From assembly GCA_002118135.1 (NCBI GenBank), contig BDIU01000049.1:186001-250000 (forward strand): a stretch of DNA of 64,000 nt, read 5' to 3'. The notes beneath the pieces were generated by a model, which saw only the letters and a program-made list of their open reading frames with translations, had not been told where the DNA came from and searched no databases. Shown in pieces: positions 56,101-64,000 of this stretch. The position numbers and the translations under genes are program-made. This DNA is from Trebouxia sp. TZW2008 (taxonomy: Eukaryota > Chlorophyta > Trebouxiophyceae > Trebouxiales > Trebouxiaceae). Position 1 is the first letter of the stretch; every line of letters starts with the position of its first letter.

Positions 56101-57332
56101 CAGCAGCTATGGCAGCAGCATTGCCTGGACCTGGTTCTGACTGTGATCCTAGCCCTGTTGCTTGGCATGCTGCATGACCCAGCCTGGCAGATGCAGCAGG
56201 TCCCAGCTGCGGCTCTGGGGATTGCACTTAGCACCGGCCTGCTGAGTCTGCACGCTACCATGCCTATCTTTGCTGGAGTCCCTGCTGGCGGCATGGCTGT
56301 GCTTCACTGCCCTTGGCTGCACTTCCTATTGGCAGCTGTTCAGCATACACTCTTGGCAGCGGTGCGATCCACCATCTTTGCAGCCCTCTACTTCAGCCTT
56401 GTGCACCCTGCCTTGCCCTTTGGCGGCTTGCTTCTGGTGCTGGTCTTGGTGTCCTGCTGGTGCACAGGGCTGGCCTTGCTTCTGGCACGCTTATTGCCTG
56501 TGCATCATCTGGGGACAATGAGCCTGAGCGTACTGTTTGCTGTGGGCGCTGCTTTGAATGGCGTTTTCCCAAGTCTGCGGCAGCTCCACTCAACCCCTTG
56601 GTTTCTCATATCAGGTACCTTATCATATGCCTGCTGAGCATGAGGTCATCACGCTGTTTTGATTGCGCATGCCCGTGCACAAGCCTTTAGTTCTGTGTAG
56701 CAGGGTGCACAATTCTCTTGAACCCTGACTTCTGACTGTAGCCATCAATCATGTTATGCTGTTGCGCATTGATACGTCTTATACTCGTTGGACAGCACTT
56801 GCTAGTTGGTCTCTGCATGCCATGCTGTGGCAGAGAATTCTCAGCTTGATTCTGGGATGAGTTGGCCACAACAGAGGCTGCTATCAAGAGTGACCAGCGC
56901 ATGTCATTTGTGTTGCAGTTAATGCACAACATGGTCCTGCATTATGCATGCGTGACTGATGACAAGCATTGTGCATGTGCAGGCTTGAGTTTCACCAGAT
57001 GGGCAACAGAGGCCCTGACAATACAGCAATTCAGATCCTTGGCTTTGTACATGAGACCAGTCGGCTTGTATACGCTGTCCCAACATGGGTACTGTGGCCT
57101 TCAGCGCATTGTGTATTGGGATGTGGGTGCATACATCACAAGAGATGATGCTGCTGGCTTGCTGCAACTGGTGCAGCAAGGTAGCAAAATGTGCGGCTCA
57201 TATGTAGACCATGACTTGATAGCATTGGCAGTCCAGAGCCTGATTCTTAGTTTTGTTGCAGCTGCGTGTCACAGCTTGCAAGTGTACCTTGCCAGAAGAG
57301 ATATTAGTGGTTCGATGTGGCGTAGTGTGTGA
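50147..57332 (+). CDS. ABCG half-transporter (plant ABCG24/28-like) with degenerate ATPase domain
   Basis: Exons in phase are 50275-50438, 50852-51165, 51850-52076, 52520-52771, 53131-53414, 54098-54929, 55379-56614 and 56983-57332; a further upstream exon reads from about 50147 (ACPAGYVCPGAALDC). The Cys-rich ectodomain (GLYCPGTAPAGAC, AGSYCPDPLHMLPCPAGHFC) and one helix (GILILMLVLVVLWW) match the plant ABCG24/28 group. The nucleotide-binding domain keeps a Q-loop (LAPQEDAVEGSLTVLQNL) and a Walker-B-like LLLLDQP, but Walker A is absent, the signature reads LTAAEHK instead of LSGGQ, the catalytic Glu is Gln, and the switch His (normally in a HQP context) is missing (VIVAAEAIQ). A six-helix ABC2-like membrane region occupies 56050-57300. 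The intron after 52771 begins GC (AG|GCAAG). The frame stays open over more than 1,000 codons, arguing for a conserved but catalytically altered protein. Confidence 0.75.
50673..50833. mobile_element. MITE copy 2 (pogo/mariner-like)
   Basis: Flanking TA dinucleotides at 50671-50672 and 50834-50835 enclose near-perfect terminal inverted repeats: CAGTTACTTCTCTTTGTAA on the left and CAGTGACTTCTCTTTGTAA on the right, reverse strand. Internal gtcctta words recur. It lies within the ABCG intron upstream of exon 50852, ending 19 bases before it, so it may contribute to that intron's acceptor region. Confidence 0.85.
51638..51760 (+). repeat. Acceptor-side copy of ABCG exon 51850, 212-bp spacing
   Basis: It repeats the exon start (MPNLASVHSTQATISMEAQ against MPTLASVHSKQATISVEVQ) and continues for about 40 codons to a stop. 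A tctgcag acceptor precedes it. Confidence 0.8.
52905..52960 (+). repeat. Trinucleotide (CAG)n-like repeat in ABCG intron
   Basis: A run of cag/cat triplets with interruptions lies between exons 52520-52771 and 53131-53414. Confidence 0.75.
53885..54057. mobile_element. MITE copy 3 (pogo/mariner-like), opposite orientation
   Basis: TA dinucleotides flank both ends (53883-53884 and 54058-54059). Terminal repeats read CAATGACTTCTCATTTTAA and CGGTGACTTCTCTTTGTAA (reverse strand). The internal palindromic word appears as the reverse complement of copies 1 and 2, so this copy is inverted. It sits in an ABCG intron about 40 bases before the acceptor of exon 54098. Confidence 0.85.
54945..55070 (+). 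repeat. Trinucleotide (CTG/TTG)n repeat in ABCG intron
   Basis: An imperfect run of ctg and ttg triplets follows the donor of exon 54098-54929 (g|gtatgt). It reads as poly-Leu in one frame, which is an artefact. Confidence 0.85.
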
Positions 57333-57510
57333 CCAGCATTTGAACACATTTCATGTTGTCAATCATTGTACACTACCTCGCACTTTTGGCCTGAAGACTG
57401 CAGACTGACCTTACATGCGCAACTGATGCCGTTGCTTCAACAGTGCAATGAAGCCAATTGGGCATTCACCACTTTCTGAGAGTTTCAGAGTAGCTGTGGT
57501 AATGTGTGCC

Positions 57511-60500
57511 TCAAGCTTTGGCAGCGAGTTGAGTTTCTAGTTGAGCTATTCTTGCAAGAAGCTCCGCCTCCCTGTCTTGACGCTCTGCATATTTCGACAA
57601 TGGCACAGGCTCCTGCCCAATAGCTTGCATAGCTTTCTGGATGGCCTGGTCCACATCTGCATCACCACATGCTGTCAGCAGACCTGTTTGCATGGCCAGG
57701 CATGGGGCACCAACACACTGATGACTTGTTTACTTATTTGGTGATCTGGAAGTAGTTCCCCAGAACTGCACTGACGAGCGACTGGTGACTCGTTTGGCAA
57801 TCACAGTTCTGTCAAGTGCTTGAATTGCTGTGTGCTGCAGTGTTTGACTGCCCAGTCACTCACACCTCACATGACATGCTCACTGGCGTCATGTGCTCGC
57901 ATTGCTGCATGCAGTCCTGACCAGCCAAGAGGCTTGCAAGCACTCGCTAGTGTCTCTTGTGACAAATGCAATGGGCAGGTGCTCACTGCTTGTGCGCTGC
58001 ACTGTTTGATTGCTGTGAGGGGCCAACTGAGACGCTGCTGAGCGCCTACATGGGCCTCAGCAGTGTTATATGCTTGCTTAGTTGTGAGGTGCACTGCCTA
58101 CCTTCCAGAAGGTCCTGAGGGTGTTCCATGCCAACTGAGATGCGCACTAGGTGGTCAGGAAGGCCCCTGGCTGCCCGTACCTCCGCCGGAATGCTGGCAT
58201 GGCTCATGTAGCAAGGCAGGCTAATACTGCTGGACACGCTGCCAAAGCTGACGGTGATCTTGAACAGCTGCGTCTGCTCTGCAATGATCTGGCTGGCCTT
58301 CACGCTGCAGCCAGAAACAGGTTGCGAGGTGAGAAAAGCAAAGTCTACGCCGCTAGGCGTCGCATAAGAGTCCTTGTGCGTAGAGGCAGCCTGTGATTGC
58401 TGCTCTGAACGCGGCAATCAGCAGAAATTGACCTGTGGGGGTTCAGGTTTGGAGGTTGACTCAAATGATAACAAAATTTGAATGATGTCCAAACATCACA
58501 TCTTAGCTAACTTTGCAACCCCTGCGTCATCGCAGTGATGCTTGCTTCTTCATCACTGTGTTTGTACACTTCGTGAGCCAGCGCCCAAATTGGTGCATGC
58601 AGATATGCAATACATTGCATTGGCATTAACAGGATGACGGTTGTCGAGTTTGCAAAGCACAGGCAGCAACACATGGGTTCTTTGGAGTTTCGATGGCACA
58701 TACTTGCCAGTTTCAAAGCTGAAGAGGGCCACCGCTGGTTGCCTGTATTGCATTTAGCTCAAAGCCCTTGCTGCTAAAACTTAACACGCAGTATAGTCCG
58801 CTCCAAATGTTGTGTTTGCCGATGCAAGAGTCAGAGGCAGCACTTACTTGCCAATCACAAAGCTGAACAGAGAGCCACCACTGGTTGCCTGCGCTGCGTT
58901 CAGCTGAAAGCCCTTGCTGCTAAATCTGAACACGCAGTATAATCCGCTGCAAATTGCATGTTTGCCAACGCAAGAGTCAGAGGCAGCACTTACTTGCCAG
59001 TCTCAAAGCTGAATAGGGAGCCACCACTGGTTGCCTGTGCTGCATTTAGCTCATAGCCCCTACTGCCTGGCAAGCCTGGGTAGTTGATCTTGGTGATGAG
59101 CGGATGTTGGGAGAGTGCTTTTGCCAGGATGGCGCAGTTGCGGGCTTGAGCTTCCATGCGCAGAGCCATGGTCTTGAGTCCACGCAAGCACAGCCAGCAG
59201 TCAAAGGGGCTAAGGATGGCGCCTTCTGCATTCTGCATACAATGTATGTTGCTGTCAATACACATAGAGCCTTTGCCAGGATGGCGCACTTGCGCGCTTG
59301 AGCTTCCATGATTAGGGCATGGTCTTGAGACTGCGCAAGCACAGCCAGCAATCAAAGGGACTCAGAATAGCACCTTCTGCATTCTGCACAAGATTAACAA
59401 CATCATGATCAAACTGATTTGGGCTTCTATGCGTAGGGCCATGGTGTTGAGAACACGCAAGCACAGCCAGGACTCAAAGGGGCTCAACATGGCGCCCTCT
59501 GCATTCTGCACAAGACACGACTGTGATGATATCAGTGTTGAGATGAAAGTGGTGCAATGCGCAAGGCCGCAGTCTCGAGGCCGCAGAAGCACAGTCAGCA
59601 GTTGAGAAGGGCTCAGAACGCCGCCCTCTGAATTCTGCACAAGACACAACTGTGATGGTAGTAGTTTTAAGATGCGCATGGCTGTCATGTCGAGACCGCA
59701 CAAGCACACTTAGCAGTTGAAAGATCTTAGGATGGCGCCTTCTGCATTCTGCATGCAATGGAACATGGCTGTGTTATTGCATCTAAGACTGATGTGATGT
59801 CAAGACTGTACAGGCACAGTGAAGCATCAAACAACATCGCGTCGCGTGTAAATGAAGAATGGAAACATAAAGCTTGGTCAGTACCTGTGTAAAGTAGAAT
59901 CTCTTGGCCAGGTCTTGTCCCTGGAGTGAAAGAATGCCACCCATGATGTCTGACTGGCCACTTAGGGCCTTGGTTGCAGAGGTCATGCTGATATCAGCAC
60001 CCAGGTGTCAAAGGCCAGTGAAAGATTTGTCTACTGCTGTCTTGACAACAGTCAGGTTGAGTGCAGCAGTCACAAAAGCAAAAAGCAGTGTAGAGTCAAG
60101 ACCTGTGTGAAATAGATTTTCTTGGCCAGGTCTTGTCCCTTGACTGAAAGAATGCCGCCTATGATCTCTGAGTGGCCGTTCAGGAACTTGGTGGCAGACA
60201 ATCATGCTGATGTCTTCACAAATGGCAGCTTTCAGTCAGCAGCCAGACATGCCAAAAGATAATGCAGAATCAAGACCTGTGTGAAGTAGATTCTCTTGGC
60301 CAGGTCTTGTCCCTTGACTGAAAGAATGCCGCCCATGATGTCTGAATGGCCGTTCAGGAACTTGGTTGCAGAGGTCATGCTGATGTCTGCACCCAGCGCC
60401 AAAGGCTGCTGAAAAGTTGGGGCCATGATGCTGTTGTCAACTACCACCAGTGCACCAACCTGCACCTCATACATCAAGTTGAGACATACACTCAGATGTA

Positions 60501-62326
60501 TGCATTGAGTTGCATTGACATCTGGACATCACACAGAACAACGTGTAAGTTGATGATTATGCTGTTGTCAACTGCCACCAAAACAGCAAACTGCACATGC
60601 AGAGACAGGTGGCAGCTGCAGTAACACAAAAACTTGGCATACAGGACGGACAAATACATTGCAGCAGAGCAACACAATACTGTGCACAATGCTACATCAA
60701 CCACAATCAAAATGTTTGAAGGGTTTCTGAAGGGGCTCGACCTTATGAGCCATGGCTGTGAGTGTGACCAGGTCACAGATCTGCATGCGGGGGTTTGTGG
60801 GCGACTCCAGCATTAGCAGCTTGGTGTGGCCCTTCACTAGGGCTGCCTCAACTGCCCTGCACCGCGCACCAAACCACACAATCAGCAGACATGACCAATC
60901 ACCCTGTGTAGGATATTGCTTCTGACCAGGGTATCTGTGCAAGACGGCAAGAGATAATGCTAGTGTAGATGGTTTGGTGCGGCCCTACATGCGGGGCGGC
61001 TTGAAATGCTCTGCGCTGTGCGTCCAAGCATACAGTAAGGGATCAAGGACATCTTCTCAAAACAAAGTGAAGTGGCCTCCACTGGATGTTGCTGGTGTCA
61101 ACATTGGCGACTTGCTGTGCTCATCAGGTAAACATGAGTATATGCTGTCCCATGTAACTTTCCTTTACGTTCTATCTCTTTCCTCTGATACAAGGATTTG
61201 GTTGTGCAAGGGGTATAAAAGGAGCAAAACCATGGCAAGTAACATGACACTCACTGGATATTGGTGGTATCAACATTGGTGACTTGGATCCCAAGGGAGG
61301 GGGCCACTTGGGCTAGCAGGCGGCTGGTGCCCCCATACAGGTCGTCCCCAGCCACCAACCCACCCCCTGCCCCCACTACCCTCAGCACCGCCCCCAGGGC
61401 TGCCATGCCGCTGGCAAAAGCAAATGCCTGGTCAGCACCCTGCGTGCATTGGAAAGCGAAAACTCAGCAGCTGAATCCCACGTATCAGTCTGTTGCTATA
61501 TGCACATTATCCCCTGCCACCACCCCAACCCCCACCCCACCAACCTCAGCGCCACCCCAGGGCAGCCATGCCACTGGCAAATGCATAGGCCTGGTCAGCA
61601 CCCTGCATGCGTTCTTTCACTCAGCAGTTGAATGCTACTGTTCAGTTTACTGCTCAGCTTCCTTCCTGGGGACAATTTGCAGGACGCAAAGCACAAGCAA
61701 AGAACATGATCGAACTGGCTGGAGACAGTTGATTGCTTCTGTACAGACCTAGATGGGCCTGCTGAGCCTGCCTAGCCCACGTTTTTAATGAATGAATGGA
61801 TGAATGAATGAATGAATGAATGAAGCAAAGAACCCACCATGTGCTCTCATCCAATGCACAATAACAATACTAGGACAGTGCATTACACATTCTACAACAG
61901 GTGCTGGGGGCCCACCACACATACCTAGCACCTGTGCTAGATCTTCTAGTTTGATGCATACTATGCAGCATTGCAGCTGTACACACAGTCCACAATTGCA
62001 CCAAGTAACAAATTCCCAACCTAACATGCACAGGCAATTGCTCACCTCCAAATCAGCCATTTGAGTTTCTAGCTGTGCTCGTGTAGGGTTCCCGCTGCGG
62101 GTGTAGTCATAGGGCCCATTGGTAGTGGCTGACGGCTGCCCGAAGGTGGCAGTCTGATATAGTGGCGGACTGACTGCCTCATAAGGGTCGTCACTGCTGT
62201 GTGGCGGGTGCAGCAGCTTTGTGGAAAGGTGACGCCGCTGTGCTGTTGGCTGTTGTGCTTGCAGCGCCTGCTGCTCCTGCTGCTGCTGGCTTTGCACTTC
62301 TTCCTCAAACTGCTGCTGCTGCTGGC
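57511..62326 (-). CDS. Cystathionine beta-lyase (PLP enzyme of methionine synthesis)
   Basis: Seven exons join in phase: 62326-62046, 61439-61255, 60856-60742, 60459-60277, 59232-58994, 58304-58102 and 57656-57511 (450 codons). Signatures are [83 protein letters not shown], the PLP lysine in [36 protein letters not shown], and [20 protein letters not shown] followed by [15 protein letters not shown]. These follow plant cystathionine beta-lyase, which cleaves cystathionine to homocysteine in plastids. A short charged coiled-coil-like tail ([17 protein letters not shown]) ends the protein. The first of these exons starts in phase 1, so at least one exon lies upstream; the exon at 62674-63330 fits. 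Confidence 0.9.
58690..58905 (-). repeat. Donor-side copies of the FSFETGK exon end
   Basis: On the minus strand, segments encoding [12 protein letters not shown] ends with an acttac or acttgcc donor context recur near 58700-58745 and 58835-58905. They lie downstream of the working exon end at 58994. The surrounding words (gcagcacttacttgccaat, ctgaacagagagccaccact) are nearly identical. Confidence 0.75.
59290..59752 (-). repeat. Four acceptor-side copies of the [10 protein letters not shown] exon
   Basis: Copies of the CAG|AATGCAGA(A/G)GGC exon start lie at high ends near 59386, 59507, 59632 and 59750, upstream of the working exon (high end 59232). They read [48 protein letters not shown] and [10 protein letters not shown]. 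All lose the frame within 30 codons. Confidence 0.85.
59883..60205 (-). repeat. Two donor-side copies of the PLP-lysine exon
   Basis: Segments at about 60205-60103 and 60005-59886 repeat the end of exon 60459-60277. The second reads [20 protein letters not shown] through to a FTQ|GT donor. The first is frameshifted (ATGATTGT instead of the SATK codons). Confidence 0.85.
60555..60605 (-). repeat. Acceptor-side copy of the VVVDNSIM exon start
   Basis: The minus strand reads tgcag then [11 protein letters not shown], repeating the start of exon 60459 ([12 protein letters not shown]). It lies upstream of the working exon. Confidence 0.7.
61065..61112 (-). repeat. Donor-side copy of the [11 protein letters not shown] exon end
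   Basis: The minus strand reads [12 protein letters not shown], a close copy of the end of exon 61439-61255, downstream of it. Confidence 0.7.
61499..61612 (-). repeat. Acceptor-side copy of the [15 protein letters not shown] exon
   Basis: The minus strand reads CATGCAG then [17 protein letters not shown] and loses the frame. It lies upstream of the working exon start at 61439. Confidence 0.8.
61788..61826. repeat. (GAAT)n microsatellite
   Basis: An array of the tetranucleotide gaat/tgaa with one ggat interruption lies in a cystathionine beta-lyase intron. Confidence 0.9.
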
Positions 62327-62394
62327 CTACAGGTCACGCACACATGCACAAGTCAGTAAATGAGTTCATCGTATCCCACAGTGCTGATACAATG

Positions 62395-62665
62395 GTGCGC
62401 TGACTGCCTCATAAGGGTCGTCACTGCAGTGAGGCGGTTGCAGCAGTCTTGTGGAAAGGTGACGCCGCTATGCTGTGGGCTGTTGTGCTTGCAGTGCTTG
62501 CTGCTCCTGCTGCTGCTGACTCAACACTTCTTCCTCAAATTGCTGCTGCTGCTGCCCTGCAGGCCACGCACACACTCACAAGTCTCCGAATGAGCTCATT
62601 CAATCAGGTCTAGAATGCTGTGGACTGATGCGCTTGCAGCGCTTGCTGCTCCTAAGGTGTCATTG
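62395..62665 (-). repeat. Acceptor-side copies of the exon starting at 62326
   Basis: Positions about 62571-62395 repeat the poly-Gln start, QPTA-region and [10 protein letters not shown] segment of exon 62326-62046, about 245 bases upstream. A further short piece (gcagcgcttgctgctcct) lies at 62637-62655. Frames are broken. Confidence 0.8.
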
Positions 62666-62673
62666 CAGCCCAC

Positions 62674-63330
62674 CTGTGATGTCAGCAGGCATGGCTCCGG
62701 AAGGACCTGCCACTGCGGCCGCCCCAGACTCTTCTTCAGCCCGCAGCCCTGCTGTACTGCTCAAATCCCCGTCCGAGGCTATGCTTGTGACAGCTGGCAC
62801 TGTGTTTCCACCAAGCGCACCACCATCACCACCGCCAGGCACTCGTGCAATGCCCTGCAGCCCACTGCTGCTACCATTGCTACCTGCTATGCTGCCACCG
62901 CTGGCTGCCTCTCTGTGCAAGCCTGCTGTATTGCTGATGCTGGGTCCACTGCCAAGGTTTGGTTCTGGGCAGTGGCCACTGCTGCCCAAGCTGGCTGAGC
63001 TGCTGCTGGATACACTGCCAAGATGAGATTTCTGATTTTGGCCATCGCTGCTAGTCAAGCTGCTGCCGCTTGTTGAAGCAGCACCAGAATGCATCTCAGG
63101 ACCAGTCAGTGTGTTGTCAAGTGTGTTGTCAATGCCAGGAGTGGTGCTGGTGACTGTTGGTGAAGTGCTGCTGATGGAAGCTGCTTCAGGGGTGATGCTG
63201 GTGATGGGGGGGTGGCGAAGGGTGGAGGCAGGCTGGGGAGTCATTTGGGGTGGCCCAGCTGCTGCCATGTCTCGAAGGCCTTGGTACAAGGATCTTGGGA
63301 TGTCTAACTTGCCAGAGAGCAGCCGCTTCT
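62674..63330 (-). CDS. Ser/Gly-rich upstream exon, probably the N-terminal extension of cystathionine beta-lyase
   Basis: On the minus strand an exon opens after TGATGCAG at 63331, encodes EKRLLSGKLDIPRSLYQGL then RDMAAAGPPQ, a long Ser/Thr/Gly-rich linker, and ends at ACATCACAG|GTGGGC (62674). It starts in phase 1 and ends in phase 1, exactly what the exon at 62326 needs (G|GC CAG). Splicing the two would give cystathionine beta-lyase more than 215 extra N-terminal residues. The EKRLLSGK block is not recognised. It may be an unrelated upstream gene whose phase matches by chance. More exons lie beyond the right edge. Confidence 0.55.
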
Positions 63331-63419
63331 CTGCATCAGGTACACAAGCTGTCAACAAGCTTTGCTCAGACACAGAATCACATGCTGTTGATGGGCGGGT
63401 GGGGGGAGGGTGGATCTTT

Positions 63420-64000
63420 TGGGGTGGCCCAGCTGCTGCCACGTCTTGAAGGCCTTGGTATGAAGACCCTGGGATGTCCATCTTGCCAGAGAGCAGCCGC
63501 TTCTGTACATCAGGCGCACAGGCTGTTAAAAAGCTTTGCTTAGACACAGGATCATACGCTAGTGACGGGGTTGTGGGGGGGGGGGGGGGAGGCAGCCTGG
63601 GGGGTCTTTTGGGGTGGCCCAGCTGCTGCCATGTCTTGAAGGCCTTGGTATGAGGACCCTGGGATGTCCATCTTGCCAGAGAGCAGCCGCTTCTCTGCAT
63701 CAGGCGCACAGGCTGTTAACAAGCTTTGCTTAGACACAGGATCAAACGCTGGTGACAGGGTTGTGGGGGAGGGTGGAGGCAGCCTGGGGGGTCTTTTGGG
63801 GTGGCCCAGCTGCTGCCATGTCTTGAAGGTCTTGGTGTAAGGATCTTGGGATGTCTATCTTGCCAGAGAGCAGCTGCTTCTCTGCATCAGGCGCACAAGC
63901 TGTTAACAAGCTTTGCTCAGACACAGGATCGAATGCTGGTGATGGGGTTGTGGGGGAGGGTGGCCAGCTGGGGGATGGTTGGGGGCCCAGCTACTGCCAT
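63420..64000 (-). repeat. Acceptor-side copies of the EKRLLSGK exon, 174-190-bp period
   Basis: Copies of CAG|AGAAG(C)GGCTGCTCTCTGGCA start at 63504, 63694 and 63881, with a further partial at the window edge. The working exon starts at 63330 (steps 174, 190, 187). Each keeps LLSGK-DIP-S-QGLQDMAAAGPPQK and about 60 bases of preceding intron (caggatc..acgct..gacgg..gttgtggg). The 63694 and 63881 copies are still open frames and could be alternative exons. Confidence 0.85.

Noticed and set aside
1..64000. Bacterial features (operons, Shine-Dalgarno sites, CRISPR arrays) and tRNA genes
   Set aside because: Genes are intron-rich and eukaryotic; the tandem repeats are junction copies or minisatellites without constant repeat-spacer structure, and no cloverleaf-like A/B-box pattern was recognised by eye.

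Overview
This window looks like nuclear DNA of a green alga (Chlorophyta), probably a trebouxiophyte-type unicell or lichen photobiont. Genes are split by many short GT-AG introns of roughly 70 to 1,500 bases. The protein set is plant-like: a GRIK-type SnRK1-activating kinase, a plant-style ABCG half transporter with a Cys-rich ectodomain, a plastid-type MATE carrier, a DUF789 protein, plant-type cystathionine beta-lyase and a two-domain METTL protein. At least one protein carries a thylakoid-lumen targeting signal. The genus cannot be fixed from sequence alone. No tRNA, rRNA, CRISPR array or bacterial-style operon was seen.

Layout. 1-400: end of an unidentified + gene. 2357-3610: decayed Fanzor/TnpB-like nuclease (-), with a hairpin cluster beside it. 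4072-4407: last exon of an unknown + gene. 5196-10742: palindromes, a minisatellite and a damaged class I/II aminotransferase (+). 11542-12242: hypothetical protein (-). 12441-14449: Ty3/gypsy integrase and non-LTR RNase H relics. 16611-24510: GRIK-like kinase fused to a cyclic-nucleotide-binding domain (+). 25298-30597: two-domain methyltransferase (+). 30820-32374: GID4/Vid24 (-). 33529-34684: FSH-type serine hydrolase (-). 34990-41411: DUF789 protein (+). 42058-42743: TAF10 (+). 43065-43795: small thylakoid-lumen protein (-). 44543-49565: MATE transporter (-). 50147-57332: ABCG transporter with a degenerate nucleotide-binding domain (+). 57511-64000: cystathionine beta-lyase with a long N-terminal extension that runs off the right edge (-).

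The genes are independent housekeeping, signalling and transport genes, not one pathway. For GID4, FSH1, DUF789, TAF10, MATE, the methyltransferase and cystathionine beta-lyase, exon phases were checked at every junction and close into one reading frame.

The most striking property is structural. Many exons are accompanied in the neighbouring intron by one to four decayed tandem copies of an exon-intron junction. Copies carrying an acceptor site plus the exon start lie upstream of the working exon. Copies carrying the exon end plus a donor site lie downstream. This holds on both strands in nearly every large gene here. Three copies of a pogo/mariner-like MITE with TA target sites also sit in introns.
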